Source of the DNA: an uncultured Bacteroidota bacterium
GTDB lineage: Bacteria; Bacteroidota; Bacteroidia; Flavobacteriales_D; Sanyastnellaceae
NCBI GenBank assembly: GCA_903932685.1
Contig: CAIZGX010000001.1
Coordinates: 46,200 to 110,199, forward strand
Reading direction: 5' to 3'
Length of the DNA: 64,000 nucleotides
Program-made: the position numbers and the translations under genes
The notes under the pieces: generated by a model
The model's input: the letters and a program-made list of their open reading frames with translations, nothing else
Told to the model about the DNA's origin: nothing
Databases searched by the model: none
Shown: positions 1 through 12,098 of the stretch, in pieces
Layout: every line of letters starts with the position of its first letter
Numbering within the stretch: the stretch's first letter is position 1

Positions 1-140
1 CGTCATTTGAATAAGTGTGCGTCCCGTTCCAAGAATATCGTGAAACTGCTTTGGAAAAGCGGTGCGACTCATAGGCCAGAATCTTGAACCAATTCCGCCT
101 GCCATGATTACGCAGTAGTTTTTTGAAATATCAGTCATGT
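1..140 (-). CDS. manC: Mannose-1-phosphate guanylyltransferase, N-terminal fragment (cut by window edge)
   Basis: I translated this from the minus strand because it is too short for the ORF track. The first 46 residues read into the nucleotide-binding signature MAGGIGSRFWPMSR followed by FPKQF, the hallmark of sugar-1-phosphate nucleotidylyltransferases of the GDP-mannose pyrophosphorylase type. The family makes GDP-mannose from mannose 1-phosphate and GTP in the cytoplasm, for glycan and polysaccharide synthesis. The gene continues beyond position 1, so length and C-terminal domain cannot be judged. It starts 15 bp from the fumC stop and is probably co-transcribed with it. The family call is firm; mannose specificity is inferred from the signature. 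Confidence 0.85.
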
Positions 141-155
141 ACTAAAAGTATCAAA

Positions 156-1559
156 TTATTGTGGAAGTTTTCCTACCATTTTCGAGGGAACTACAATCTC
201 GTCATATTCCTCCGCAGTCACATGTCCTAAACGAATGGCTTCTTCACGAAGCGTAGTTCCATTCTTGTGCGCTGTCTTAGCAATCTCAGCAGCTTTGTAG
301 TATCCAATTTTTGTATTCAATGAAGTCACCAACATTAATGAATTGTTCACTAACTCTTCAATGCGTGAGTAATTCGGCTCAATTCCAACTGCACAATTTA
401 CATCGAAAGAAACGCAAGCGTCTCCCAATAGAATTGCACTTTGCAAGAAGTTATATGCCATCATTGGCTTAAACACATTCAACTCATAATGTCCTTGTGT
501 ACCACCAACAGTGATTGCAACGTCGTTACCCATGACTTGAGCGCAAACCATGGTTAGCGCTTCGCATTGGGTTGGGTTCACTTTACCTGGCATGATGGAA
601 GATCCCGGCTCGTTTTCAGGGATATGAATTTCTCCAATTCCACTGCGTGGTCCGCTAGCCATCATGCGAATGTCGTTCGCGATTTTATTCAATGAAACAG
701 CGAGTTGTTTCAACGCACCGTGCGTTTCAACAATACCATCGTGTGCAGCAAGTGCCTCAAATTTATTAGGGGCGGTAATAAAAGGAAGCCCGCTGAACTC
801 AGCAATTTTTTGAGCTACTAATTCTGAATATCCTTCAGGCGTATTGATTCCTGTGCCAACTGCAGTTCCGCCAAGCGCTAGTTCGCCTAAATGAGAAAGT
901 GTATTGTTCAATGCACGAAGACCGTGATTGAGTTGTGCAACATATCCGCTTAATTCTTGTCCCAATGTAACCGGTGTTGCATCCATTAAATGTGTGCGAC
1001 CGATTTTCACTACGTTCATGAACTCTTTCGATTTCGCAGCAAGCGTGTCGCGCAGTTGCGTTACACCCGGAATGGTAACTCGCACAACCGCTTCGTATGC
1101 CGCCATATGCATAGCGGTTGGATATGTGTCATTTGAAGATTGTGATTTATTGACGTCGTCGTTTGGATTCAATAACATTTGTCCTTCGCCCAATTGTCCA
1201 CCAGCCAAAACGTGTGCGCGATTTGCAACCACTTCGTTCACGTTCATGTTGCTTTGTGTACCTGAACCGGTTTGCCAGATTACCAACGGGAATTGATCGT
1301 ACAATTCACCACGAACAATCTCGTCGCACACGGCAGAAATTGCATCGCGCTTTTCAACTGGCAATACTCCTAACTCGCAATTGGCATGTGCTGCAGCCTT
1401 CTTCAATGTGCCAAAAGCTTTCACAATTTCCTTCGGCATACTTGCCTCTGGACCAATTTTAAAGTTATTTCTAGAGCGTTCCGTTTGTGCTCCCCAATAC
1501 ACATGAGCGGGTACTTTTACTTCACCCATTGTGTCTTTTTCAATACGAAAATTTTCCAT
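156..1559 (-). CDS. fumC: Fumarate hydratase, class II
   Basis: This enzyme interconverts fumarate and L-malate in the TCA cycle. At 467 residues it has the usual class II length. The superfamily signature [11 protein letters not shown] lies near residues 315-325 and a substrate-binding stretch [13 protein letters not shown] near residues 95-108. Class II enzymes need no iron-sulfur cluster. Aspartase and argininosuccinate lyase share the fold, but overall similarity and the signature wording favour fumarase. The ATG start is 19 bp downstream of the prfB stop, so the order prfB-fumC-manC on the minus strand may be one transcript. Confidence 0.95.
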   Translation of the reverse strand: MENFRIEKDTMGEVKVPAHVYWGAQTERSRNNFKIGPEASMPKEIVKAFGTLKKAAAHANCELGVLPVEKRDAISAVCDEIVRGELYDQFPLVIWQTGSGTQSNMNVNEVVANRAHVLAGGQLGEGQMLLNPNDDVNKSQSSNDTYPTAMHMAAYEAVVRVTIPGVTQLRDTLAAKSKEFMNVVKIGRTHLMDATPVTLGQELSGYVAQLNHGLRALNNTLSHLGELALGGTAVGTGINTPEGYSELVAQKIAEFSGLPFITAPNKFEALAAHDGIVETHGALKQLAVSLNKIANDIRMMASGPRSGIGEIHIPENEPGSSIMPGKVNPTQCEALTMVCAQVMGNDVAITVGGTQGHYELNVFKPMMAYNFLQSAILLGDACVSFDVNCAVGIEPNYSRIEELVNNSLMLVTSLNTKIGYYKAAEIAKTAHKNGTTLREEAIRLGHVTAEEYDEIVVPSKMVGKLPQ

Positions 1560-1576
1560 GTTCGTTATGTGTTAAA

Positions 1577-2696
1577 TTATAAATCGTCGTTATCGGAATG
1601 CTGAACACCTTTTCCTTGACCCATTAAAAATGCTTTCAAGAAATTATCTATTTCACCATTCATTACTTTTTCTACATCGCTCGTTTCTTCACCCGTGCGA
1701 ACGTCTTTCACCAATTTGTATGGTTGCATAACGTAGTTACGAATTTGTGAACCCCATTCGATTTTCTTTTTCCCTGCTTCAATTTCATCGCGTGCAGCGT
1801 GACGTCTAGCCAACTCGGCTTCAAACAATTGTGACTTCAGCAATTGCAAAGCCTTTTCTTTGTTTTGAAGTTGTGAGCGCGTCTCGGTGTTATCGATGAT
1901 AATTCCTGAAGGCTTGTGTTTCAAACGCACACCGGTTTCAACCTTGTTTACGTTTTGTCCACCTGCACCACCGGAGCGGAACGTGTCCCAAGAAATATCT
2001 GCAGGATTGATGTGAATGTCAATGGTATCGTCTACAAGCGGATACACATAAACACTCACGAAAGAAGTGTGACGTTTTGCGTTTGAATCGAATGGTGAAA
2101 TACGCACTAAACGATGCACGCCGTTTTCACCCTTCAACATACCAAATGCAAACGGACCTTCGAATTCGAGCGTGCACTGTTTTACACCTGCTACATCTCC
2201 TTCTTGAAGATCGAGTTCTTTTACTTTGTAGCCACTCTTTTCACCCCACATGATGTACATGCGCATGAGCATACTTGCCCAATCGCAACTCTCTGTACCA
2301 CCAGCACCAGCAGTGATTTGAAGGACCGCGCTTAAGTTATCTTCTTCAGCAGAAAGCATGTTTTTAAACTCAAGCTCTTCGAGCTCGGTAGAAGCAACTT
2401 TATACTGCACATCGAGTTCAGCTTCGTCTACTTCGCCTTCCTTGAAAAATTCATAAAGCACTTGGGTGTCGTCAACCGCAGATTGACATTTTTGATAAGC
2501 ATCTGTCCACAATTTTTTATTGCGGATTTGCTTCATGGTTGCCTCGGCTTTTTTCGGATCGTTCCAAAAGTCGGGGTCTTGTGTTAGTTTTTCGTCTTCA
2601 CGAATTTGGAGGAGTTTTACCTCCACGTCAAAGATACCTCCCGAGCGCTCTCGTGCGCTCTTTCAGTTCGTTGATCGCGTCAATTGATATCGCCAT
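1577..2696 (-). CDS. prfB: Peptide chain release factor 2, expressed by programmed +1 frameshift
   Basis: RF2 recognises UGA and UAA stop codons and triggers peptide release. The ORF track begins at an internal GTG (2626) and misses the first exon-like segment. On the minus strand an ATG at 2696 opens 22 codons ([22 protein letters not shown]), then an in-frame TGA at 2630-2628. The context AGG TAT CTT TGA C is the classical RF2 frameshift site with an upstream AGG Shine-Dalgarno-like element. Skipping the T at 2630 gives GAC GTG GAG and continues to the track ORF, for about 372 residues in total (join 2696..2631 and 2629..1577). The release loop GGQ lies near residue 243 and the SPF stop-recognition motif near 200. 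Low RF2 favours the shift, so the gene autoregulates. Confidence 0.97.
2624..2642 (-). promoter_or_regulatory. prfB programmed +1 frameshift site
   Basis: Read on the minus strand the site is AGG TAT CTT TGA C. It holds an SD-like AGG, the slippery CTT codon and the in-frame UGA followed by C, a weak termination context. These are the established parts of RF2 autoregulatory frameshifting. The downstream frame carries the whole RF2 body, which makes a sequencing error an unlikely explanation. Confidence 0.95.
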
Positions 2697-2731
2697 CTGG
2701 AATGAAATTTTATAGCGCAAAAGTACGCCAT

Positions 2732-3223
2732 TTAATCTAAAAACGAATCAAAACTTTCGCTCACCTCACGAAGGACTTTAAACACTTCTTCCGTCTGGAA
2801 ACCTTTTCGAATCAAGGCTTTCGCCGCATACTGATTTTTTAACCTTCCTTTCTTTTCATATTTTTTTTGAAGAACAGGAAGCAGTAATCTTATTTGAAGA
2901 GCATCCCCTTCATTCGGCAGATTTCGAATAGCGTCTTGAATGTTCCGGGGAGAAACGCGTTTAGCTTTGAGATGCAATTCAATTTTTCGCTTGCTCCATT
3001 TTCGAAATTCAAAATGATCATGAGCAAATGCTGAAGCGAAACGCGATTCACTTAATAGATTCTGTGTAATCAACTCCGCCATGAGATCTTGTCGATCCTT
3101 TGGCCACACTCCGTATTGAATTAATTTCTTTTCTACATCGAATGGTGCGCGTTCGGCCTTATCGCAGTAACGTCGAATCTTCAATCGGCATTTCGCTAGA
3201 TCTAATGGCGCTTCGTTTTGCAT
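2732..3223 (-). CDS. recX: Regulatory protein RecX
   Basis: RecX binds RecA filaments and limits recombinase activity in the cytoplasm. The 163 residues are basic and helical, with the repeated three-helix RecX pattern: CRLKIRRYCDKAER near the start, then LIQYGVWPKDRQDLMAELI and AKALIRKGF later. Length fits the family (about 150-170). It lies upstream of prfB with a 35-bp gap and is divergent from the DUF349 gene. RecA itself is not in the window. Similarity across RecX proteins is modest, but the helical repeats are recognisable. Confidence 0.85.
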   Translation of the reverse strand: MQNEAPLDLAKCRLKIRRYCDKAERAPFDVEKKLIQYGVWPKDRQDLMAELITQNLLSESRFASAFAHDHFEFRKWSKRKIELHLKAKRVSPRNIQDAIRNLPNEGDALQIRLLLPVLQKKYEKKGRLKNQYAAKALIRKGFQTEEVFKVLREVSESFDSFLD

Positions 3224-3290
3224 TTTTCTAAATTAGAAATAATACTTTGTCTGGAGTGAAATGTTCAAAGGAATTATGAAAATTCTTTGT

Positions 3291-3298
3291 TAAATTTG
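3291..3298 (+). promoter_or_regulatory. Predicted -7 box of the DUF349 gene
   Basis: TAAATTTG matches the Bacteroidota -7 consensus TAnnTTTG and lies 22 nt before the ATG at 3321. I do not see a clear -33 TTG at the usual distance, so this is a moderate call. Confidence 0.5.
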
Positions 3299-3320
3299 TG
3301 ATAGAATCGAAGATAGAAAA

Positions 3321-5009
3321 ATGAAAGAGGAATTAATAGGCCAGTTGCGCGACTTACTTCAAGCTGAAGATATTATGTTGGTGCGTGATCAAGTAAAGAA
3401 CATTCGCAGTAACTGGAAAGCTGAAAGCGTGAAAGAGCGGCAGTTGCAGTGGGAGCAATTCAAATCTGAAAATGCAGAAGGTGCGGAAGCAGATTTTGTT
3501 TATGCGCCTCATGAATTGGAAGGCACGCTTCAAGAATTACTCAAAGATTACGAAGACAAAATTCAAGTTTCAGGCAAAGCCCTAGCACAAGAGCGCGCGC
3601 GAAACTTCGAAATAAAATCTGACTTGTGTGAACGCATGGAGCGACTTACCAAGAACGAAGAAAATATTGGGAAAGCTTTCTCTCTTCAAAAAGAAATAAA
3701 AGAATACTGGGACAATACTGGAGATGTTCCTGGAGATAAATATCCTGCTTTAATTGATCGTTGGCACAAGGCGAATCAAGACTTTTTCTATCACATCAAT
3801 ATCTACAAAGAACTTCAAGCGAACGATTTAAAAGTAAATCAAAAGTTGAAGGAAGAATTGATGGAGTTAGCGAAAGGACTTTCCGCTATCGAGTCTATTA
3901 ATGAATTGGAAATTGAAGTGCGAAGACTTCAGCGTGAGTGGATGCTCATTGGTCCTTCTCCAAGAGAAACCTTCCAGCAAATGGGCGATGATTTCTTTGG
4001 GGTTCTTCGTATTGAACAAGAACGCGTTCAGACTCATTACGATGCGTTAAGCGCAAGCAGCAACGAAAATTTATCGAAGAAGACACTTCTTATTCAGCGC
4101 ATGAAAGAGATTCTCGAATTGGATCTTACTCAAAGCAACAGTTGGAACAAGTGGACCGAAGAAGTTTTGAAACTTCAAGAAGAATGGAAAACCATTGGTT
4201 GGGTGAAGAAGAAAGAGAACGAAGAGATTTGGCAAGAATTCCGTGGCCTATGCGATTTGTTTTTTACTAAGCGAGGAAATTATTTCGAATCTCGCAAAGA
4301 AGTTTACGAAAAAAACAAGAAAGCGAAAGAGGCGATTATTAATGAAGCGAAAACGCTTCAAGACAGCAGTGATTGGAAATTAGCAACTGAAGGAATTAAA
4401 AAACTTCAAGAAAATTGGAAACAGGTTGGTGGCGCCGATCCGAAAGAGGAGCAAAAACTATGGCAGCGCTTCCGCTCTGCTTGCGACATGTTCTTCCAAA
4501 GAAAGAAAGAACACTTTGGAGAATTGACCGGGATTCAAGAAGAGAACTTACGACTGAAAGAAGCTTTGCTGACAGAAATTGAAAACACTCCGCTTTCAGG
4601 AAACAAAAACGAAGATCTTTCAATGTTGCGTCTGTTCAATGAGCGCTGGCAAGCTTTGGGACATGTTCCAAGAGAGCAATACGCAAGCATGCAAGCGCGT
4701 CATAAGGCCGCTTTCGACGACAAGTATGGTAAGTTGACTGCAGATCGCAAAGAAGCAGACATCACCCGCTACAAATCACGCATTGAAACCATTAAGTCTA
4801 CTGGCGACAAGGGATTGAGTAGAGAAAAAATGATCTTGCGCGACAAAGTAGATAAATTAAATGGCGATATCAAATCCTATGAAAATAACATGGGCATTTT
4901 CACCGGTAAAGGAGCTGAAGGTATGCGCAAAGAAATTGAGAAAAAGATTGCCTCTGCCAAGCGTGAGATTTCAGAAATACTCGAAAAGATTTCTTTAATT
5001 CCGAATTAA
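3321..5009 (+). CDS. DUF349 repeat protein
   Basis: A 562-residue, highly charged, helical protein with five copies of the DUF349 unit. Each copy ends in a tryptophan motif: EYWDNTGDVP, REWMLIGPSP, EEWKTIGWVK, ENWKQVGGAD and ERWQALGHVP, spaced about 70-75 residues apart. The C-terminal 70 residues look like a coiled coil. There is no signal peptide or membrane segment, so a cytoplasmic location is expected. DUF349 proteins are widespread in Bacteroidota but have no firmly assigned role, and I do not assign one. The gene stands alone on the plus strand, with its own putative promoter and a strong terminator after it. Confidence 0.9.
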   Translation: MKEELIGQLRDLLQAEDIMLVRDQVKNIRSNWKAESVKERQLQWEQFKSENAEGAEADFVYAPHELEGTLQELLKDYEDKIQVSGKALAQERARNFEIKSDLCERMERLTKNEENIGKAFSLQKEIKEYWDNTGDVPGDKYPALIDRWHKANQDFFYHINIYKELQANDLKVNQKLKEELMELAKGLSAIESINELEIEVRRLQREWMLIGPSPRETFQQMGDDFFGVLRIEQERVQTHYDALSASSNENLSKKTLLIQRMKEILELDLTQSNSWNKWTEEVLKLQEEWKTIGWVKKKENEEIWQEFRGLCDLFFTKRGNYFESRKEVYEKNKKAKEAIINEAKTLQDSSDWKLATEGIKKLQENWKQVGGADPKEEQKLWQRFRSACDMFFQRKKEHFGELTGIQEENLRLKEALLTEIENTPLSGNKNEDLSMLRLFNERWQALGHVPREQYASMQARHKAAFDDKYGKLTADRKEADITRYKSRIETIKSTGDKGLSREKMILRDKVDKLNGDIKSYENNMGIFTGKGAEGMRKEIEKKIASAKREISEILEKISLIPN

Positions 5010-5028
5010 TTTTTTAAGAATCTAGACA

Positions 5029-5062
5029 TAAAAAAACCTCGGATTCACCGAGGTTTTTCTTT
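5029..5062. terminator. Bidirectional intrinsic terminator between the DUF349 gene and tig
   Basis: The sequence AAAAAACCTCGG-ATTCA-CCGAGGTTTTT forms an 8-bp stem flanked by A and T tracts, so it can end transcripts from both sides. It lies exactly between the two convergent genes. It is the only terminator seen at a convergent junction in this window. Confidence 0.9.
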
Positions 5063-5077
5063 TTTCGAAATTTCTAT

Positions 5078-6424
5078 TTAGTGCTGAGCACGGTGTTTGA
5101 AATCTTCGTATGACAAACGCTCAATTTTCAAGGAGCAATTTGCTTGAACAACTTTCATTACTCCGTCTTCATAAAGCATGTCGTAAACATTCTTCGCTTC
5201 GTCTTGCTTTGCAAGTGTTTGCTTTGCTAATTGATCAAGACGCTCTTCATCTACTGGCATTCCGTAAGACTTGAAACGATCTACCAAAGACGCTTTAACG
5301 TAATCCATAGCATCATCTACGGAAACTTTGATTTCGTTTTCCTTAATAATTTTATTCTCAATCAATTGCCATTTCAATCCGTTTGCGTAGCCAGGGTATT
5401 CCATTTCCAACTGAGCCATTTCAATGGGCTTCTCGTTGGTCATAAGAATGAAGCGCTTCAAGAATTCATCAGGCAATTCAATAGATACCATATCAACAAT
5501 ATCTTTCGCAAAGTCACGCTTGAACATCCACTCAGAATCTTTTTCGAACATAGCAGCTAAGTCAGCCGTTACGCGAGCTTTCATCTCTTCTTCAGAAGTT
5601 ACAGTGCCCGGAGTGAATAACTTATCGAACAATTCTTCATTAAGCTCAGCAGGTTGCATGCGCATAATCTCAGAGATTGTTATTTGGAATTTTGAATCGA
5701 TGTGGTGAAGGTCGTGGTGTGTTACACCCAACATACGAGAAAGATCTTCGTGATCGGCATTCAATAAGAACGGATCAACCACAGCTATTTCACCAATGTT
5801 CTTTCCAACGAACAACGCTTTCGTTGCTTCATCTTTGATGTATTCCAAGAAGATGGAAGTCTTGTTTGAAACACCGCCTTCTTTCACAGAACCGTCTTCA
5901 TTTAGTTCAGCAACTTCAGCCATGATCATGTCTTCCGACTCTGTAAGTTCTGGCTTAGACAATTGACCGTGACGACGAGCGTATTCCTTCATTTGACGAG
6001 ATATTAACTCCTCATTGATGTCTACTTCAAGTTTCGTAAAAGTCTTCGACTTATTTAAATTCAAATCGAATGTTGGCGCATAAGCAATTTCATACATGAA
6101 GATGAAAGTGGAAGGATTGTCCCAATCTCCTACGTCAGTGCCATCAATTGGAATTGGACTACCCAACAGTTCAAGTTTGTTCTCAGCAACATAGTTACCG
6201 ATTGCCTCTTGCAGCATTCTGTTTATTTCGTCGACCAATATAGACTTTCCGTAACGCTGTTTCACCAAAGAAGCAGGAACTGCACCTTTGCGAAAACCAG
6301 GCAATTCAACGCGCTTACGATAGGTCTTTAGGGCCGTTTCGTAAGTCTCGTTGTAATCAATAGGGTCAAGAGTCACCTTCAACTCTCCTACAAGAGAGCC
6401 GGCGTTTAGTTGTTCAATATTCAT
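5078..6424 (-). CDS. tig: Trigger factor, ribosome-associated chaperone
   Basis: Trigger factor binds the ribosome exit tunnel and shields nascent chains. At 448 residues it has the family length. The ribosome-binding signature is present near residues 43-48 as GFRKGAVP (E. coli GFRxGKVP). The middle segment corresponds to the FKBP-like domain, which is divergent here, as often in Bacteroidota, so isomerase activity is uncertain. The long helical C-terminal arms follow. It is 31 bp downstream of atpC, and the order atpD-atpC-tig ends at a terminator, which suggests one transcription unit. Confidence 0.92.
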   Translation of the reverse strand: MNIEQLNAGSLVGELKVTLDPIDYNETYETALKTYRKRVELPGFRKGAVPASLVKQRYGKSILVDEINRMLQEAIGNYVAENKLELLGSPIPIDGTDVGDWDNPSTFIFMYEIAYAPTFDLNLNKSKTFTKLEVDINEELISRQMKEYARRHGQLSKPELTESEDMIMAEVAELNEDGSVKEGGVSNKTSIFLEYIKDEATKALFVGKNIGEIAVVDPFLLNADHEDLSRMLGVTHHDLHHIDSKFQITISEIMRMQPAELNEELFDKLFTPGTVTSEEEMKARVTADLAAMFEKDSEWMFKRDFAKDIVDMVSIELPDEFLKRFILMTNEKPIEMAQLEMEYPGYANGLKWQLIENKIIKENEIKVSVDDAMDYVKASLVDRFKSYGMPVDEERLDQLAKQTLAKQDEAKNVYDMLYEDGVMKVVQANCSLKIERLSYEDFKHRAQH

Positions 6425-6455
6425 ATCGATAGATTGTTCTTCCGTTTAGGAAGTG

Positions 6456-6692
6456 TTATTCAGCTAAAACCATTACTTGGTTGTTCAATACCTCAACGGT
6501 ACCGCCAAGCACTTCAAAAGTCAATTCTTTGCCTTGAGCATCTTTCACTCGCACGTTTCCTTTTTTCAATGACGAAATAAGAGGGGCGTGATTGTTCAAG
6601 ATTCCCAATCCACCTGAGCTTCCAGGAAGGAAAACATATTCTGCTTCTCCTTGAAAGAGGACGGTTTCTGGGGTAATTATTTCAACGCGCAT
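6456..6692 (-). CDS. atpC: F1Fo ATP synthase epsilon subunit, short form
   Basis: Epsilon links the rotating central stalk to the c-ring. The 78 residues cover only the N-terminal beta-sandwich domain: MRVEIITPETVLFQGEAEYV and the loop GSSGGLGILNNHAPLI are characteristic. The C-terminal helical hairpin that inhibits ATP hydrolysis in E. coli is absent, which is common in Bacteroidota. It follows atpD by 8 bp, as expected for a translationally linked pair. Confidence 0.93.
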   Translation of the reverse strand: MRVEIITPETVLFQGEAEYVFLPGSSGGLGILNNHAPLISSLKKGNVRVKDAQGKELTFEVLGGTVEVLNNQVMVLAE

Positions 6693-6700
6693 AATTGCTA

Positions 6701-9421
<2,721 letters not shown>

Positions 9422-9424
9422 GCA

Positions 9425-10876
9425 GTGAAGGCCTTCACAGCACTTATTCAAAACAAACCAATTCTATTTTGGGGAAGCCTATTCGCTCTTACGCAAGGAA
9501 TTGCTGTTGCGTTTGAAATGAACTTTCTATTTATTCTTCCTGCTGCCCTATTTGCCTTATGGTTGGCCATTCATAAAATCGAATGGGTGTGGTTCTTCAG
9601 CGTAATGGCCACTCCTTTGAGTGTTAATTTGGAGGAAATGGAAGTGGCACACATTGGCATGTACCTTCCAACGGAACCGATAATAGCTGCTCTCTTACTC
9701 TTGATGATTTTTAAAATCATTTCCGGAAAAAGCGTCGACCGAAGAATATTTAAACATCCTTTCACCTACATTATCGGCTTGTATTTATTGTGGATGATTT
9801 TCACGGCGGTTACAAGTGAGTATCCTCTTGTTTCATTTAAGTTCATAGCCACACGCCTGTGGTTTATCTCTGGATTTTATTTGCTTGGTGCTCATCTTTT
9901 CCAGGACCTTTCGAACATAAAAAAATTCTTCGCGAGTTATTTAGCTCCGCTCTGTATTGTGATAATTTACACGGTATCGCGACACGCTCAATTCAATTTC
10001 GACAAAGAAAGTGCGCACTGGGTTATGGAGCCTCTTTTCAAAGATCACACGAGTTACGGTGCTGTTTTGGCCATGTTTTTTCCGGTTTGCATTGGCCTGC
10101 TTTTTTTGAAAAAGAAAAGCCCCTTGGTGACCTTCTTAATATACGCCGCCTTAATCATCGTGTCCATTGGGCTTGTACTGTCGTTCACACGTGCGGCTTG
10201 GGTCTCGGTAGTTGTTGCATTTGGAGTGCTACTAATCATGATGTTACGCATTCCACTGAAATACGTGTTGTATGGAACAGTCATATTCGGAAGTGTTCTC
10301 CTTTTTTCGTGGGATAACATTCAACAAGAACTTGGACAGAATAAGCAAGAGAGTAGCGATAAATTAGATGAACACGTTTCCTCTATTTCGAATGTTTCTT
10401 CCGACGCTTCGAATCTAGAACGATTGAACCGATGGCATTGCGCTATGGAAATGTTTAGCAGAAGGCCTATTGTCGGATGGGGACCTGGAACTTATCAATT
10501 CGTTTACGCGCCGTTTCAGCAAGCGAAAGATCGAACTATTATAAGCACAAACAATGGTGATGGTGGTAACGCGCACAGCGAATACTTAGGTCCGCTGGCG
10601 GAAGAAGGTGTTTTGGGTATGCTGCTATTTATTTCAATTTTTGTGTATACCGTCATACTCGGATTTAAATTGTTTTACGCGGCTGTAGAGAAAGAGCATC
10701 GGGCAATTATAGCCAGTGCGTTCTTAGGATTAATAACGTATTTCGTGCACGGCACCTTAAACAATTATTTAGATACAGACAAAGCTTCGGTGCCGTTTTG
10801 GGGATTCATCGGAATCTTAGTAGCGATGGATTTGTTTCATTTGAAAAAAGAAAAAACAACTATTTCCAGCAAATAG
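9425..10876 (+). CDS. O-antigen ligase / polymerase family membrane protein
   Basis: A 483-residue protein with about eleven hydrophobic segments and a large periplasmic loop near residues 300-385. The loop contains the family pattern RPIVGWGPGTYQFVYAPF and NAHSEYLGPLAEEGVLG, typical of the Wzy_C domain. Such proteins join or polymerise undecaprenyl-linked glycans on the outer side of the inner membrane. WaaL ligase and Wzy polymerase cannot be told apart by sequence alone. The start is a GTG 3 bp after the wzz-like gene, so coupled translation is likely. Its last 17 bp overlap the convergent phosphatase gene. Confidence 0.85.
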   Translation: MKAFTALIQNKPILFWGSLFALTQGIAVAFEMNFLFILPAALFALWLAIHKIEWVWFFSVMATPLSVNLEEMEVAHIGMYLPTEPIIAALLLLMIFKIISGKSVDRRIFKHPFTYIIGLYLLWMIFTAVTSEYPLVSFKFIATRLWFISGFYLLGAHLFQDLSNIKKFFASYLAPLCIVIIYTVSRHAQFNFDKESAHWVMEPLFKDHTSYGAVLAMFFPVCIGLLFLKKKSPLVTFLIYAALIIVSIGLVLSFTRAAWVSVVVAFGVLLIMMLRIPLKYVLYGTVIFGSVLLFSWDNIQQELGQNKQESSDKLDEHVSSISNVSSDASNLERLNRWHCAMEMFSRRPIVGWGPGTYQFVYAPFQQAKDRTIISTNNGDGGNAHSEYLGPLAEEGVLGMLLFISIFVYTVILGFKLFYAAVEKEHRAIIASAFLGLITYFVHGTLNNYLDTDKASVPFWGFIGILVAMDLFHLKKEKTTISSK

Positions 10877-12071
10877 CCAGAATGGCTACATCGTCGTTGA
10901 ACAAACATTCTCCGCGGAAAATATTTGCTGCATGCTCAACTGAAAGACAAACATCCTTTGCATGAGTACCTTTCATATTTCGTTCAATGCCTTCTATTTC
11001 GAAATAATCTCCCTCGGCATTGTTCACTTCAACCAATCCGTCTGTATAGCCCAGTATAACATCACCGGAAAATAACACGTGTTTTACTGCGCTCACTTTC
11101 GGCAATTCGGGAAGCATTCCCAATCCAATGGCTGTCGCCCCGAAATGTTTGAATTCACCTCCTCTTTTGAACACAGGCGCATTGTGACCACAGTTCACAT
11201 ATTCCAACTCTTGACTTTCCGAATTATAGACAGCCAAGAAAAATGTGATAAACTTCTCTCCTTGAGCCGCATCCCAAACGCGCTTGTTTAATTTGTTCGC
11301 AAGGTTTGCCAAGTCTGGACGTTTCTCTTCAAAAGCGTTTCGAACATAGGCTTGGAAATTCGACATTAAAAAAGCTGCAGGCATTCCCTTCCCAGAAACG
11401 TCTCCTAAGCAGAAGACCCATTCGTTTTCGTTAAATTGAAACACATCGTAATAATCTCCGCCCACTTGCTGATGGGCTCTGTAGATCCCCTGAACATTCC
11501 ATTTTTCTGTGTCTGGAAAATGACTGGGCAAAAGCAAGTGCTGCATTTCAGCGGCAAGCTCCAACTCTTTTTTCAATCGTTCTTGTTGAACTAAATTGGT
11601 CAATAGCCGTTTATTCTCGAGCGCTACACTTAATACTGAAGTAAGGGTCTGCAAGAAACGCATATGCTTCACTGTTGGACTCATTCCGCGGGCATCCTCT
11701 GCGTTATCTCCTGCAAGTGCAATGGCCAACGGCCGATTGTCGTGCAATACAGGAACTACAACATCGTATGATTCACGCGAAGCATCTTCTGAAAGTGCAA
11801 CACCCTTGTTTGTGTGAAAAAAATCTTCCGCCGGAATAACAAATTCTGAAACGCTCATGTCGCCATATTGCAGCAAGCATTGCCAATCTTCTCGCTTAAC
11901 AAAGAGTGCTAATTTCTCAATTCCCAAATGTGTTTGCACAATATTTTGAAATTGGAAAATCAAATCCTCTTCCGAGCTATTCGCATTAATAGCTTCGGTT
12001 AATTCAAGAAGAGCGTTCAACTTGAAGTCGCGCTGCTTTATTTTCGATGAGAGTCGCTCAGTATTTGACAT
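10860..12071 (-). CDS. GAF-SpoIIE protein serine phosphatase
   Basis: The 403-residue protein has a coiled-coil start, a GAF-like sensor region (about residues 20-160) and a C-terminal PP2C/SpoIIE domain (about 195-400). Metal-binding motifs are visible: GGDYYDVFQF, CLGDVSGKGMPAAFLMS, and GYTDGLVEVNN near the C-terminus. SpoIIE domains dephosphorylate anti-anti-sigma-type proteins in partner-switching systems. No such partner gene is in the window, so the substrate is unknown. It has no membrane segment. The 3' end overlaps the O-antigen ligase gene. Confidence 0.88.
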   Translation of the reverse strand: MSNTERLSSKIKQRDFKLNALLELTEAINANSSEEDLIFQFQNIVQTHLGIEKLALFVKREDWQCLLQYGDMSVSEFVIPAEDFFHTNKGVALSEDASRESYDVVVPVLHDNRPLAIALAGDNAEDARGMSPTVKHMRFLQTLTSVLSVALENKRLLTNLVQQERLKKELELAAEMQHLLLPSHFPDTEKWNVQGIYRAHQQVGGDYYDVFQFNENEWVFCLGDVSGKGMPAAFLMSNFQAYVRNAFEEKRPDLANLANKLNKRVWDAAQGEKFITFFLAVYNSESQELEYVNCGHNAPVFKRGGEFKHFGATAIGLGMLPELPKVSAVKHVLFSGDVILGYTDGLVEVNNAEGDYFEIEGIERNMKGTHAKDVCLSVEHAANIFRGECLFNDDVAILAICWK

Positions 12072-12098
12072 CTTTGCAAAGTAACAACAAAGTACTCA

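Noticed and set aside
2627-2631. Frameshift in prfB as sequencing error or pseudogene
   Set aside because: The site has all parts of the known RF2 autoregulatory frameshift, and both segments match RF2.
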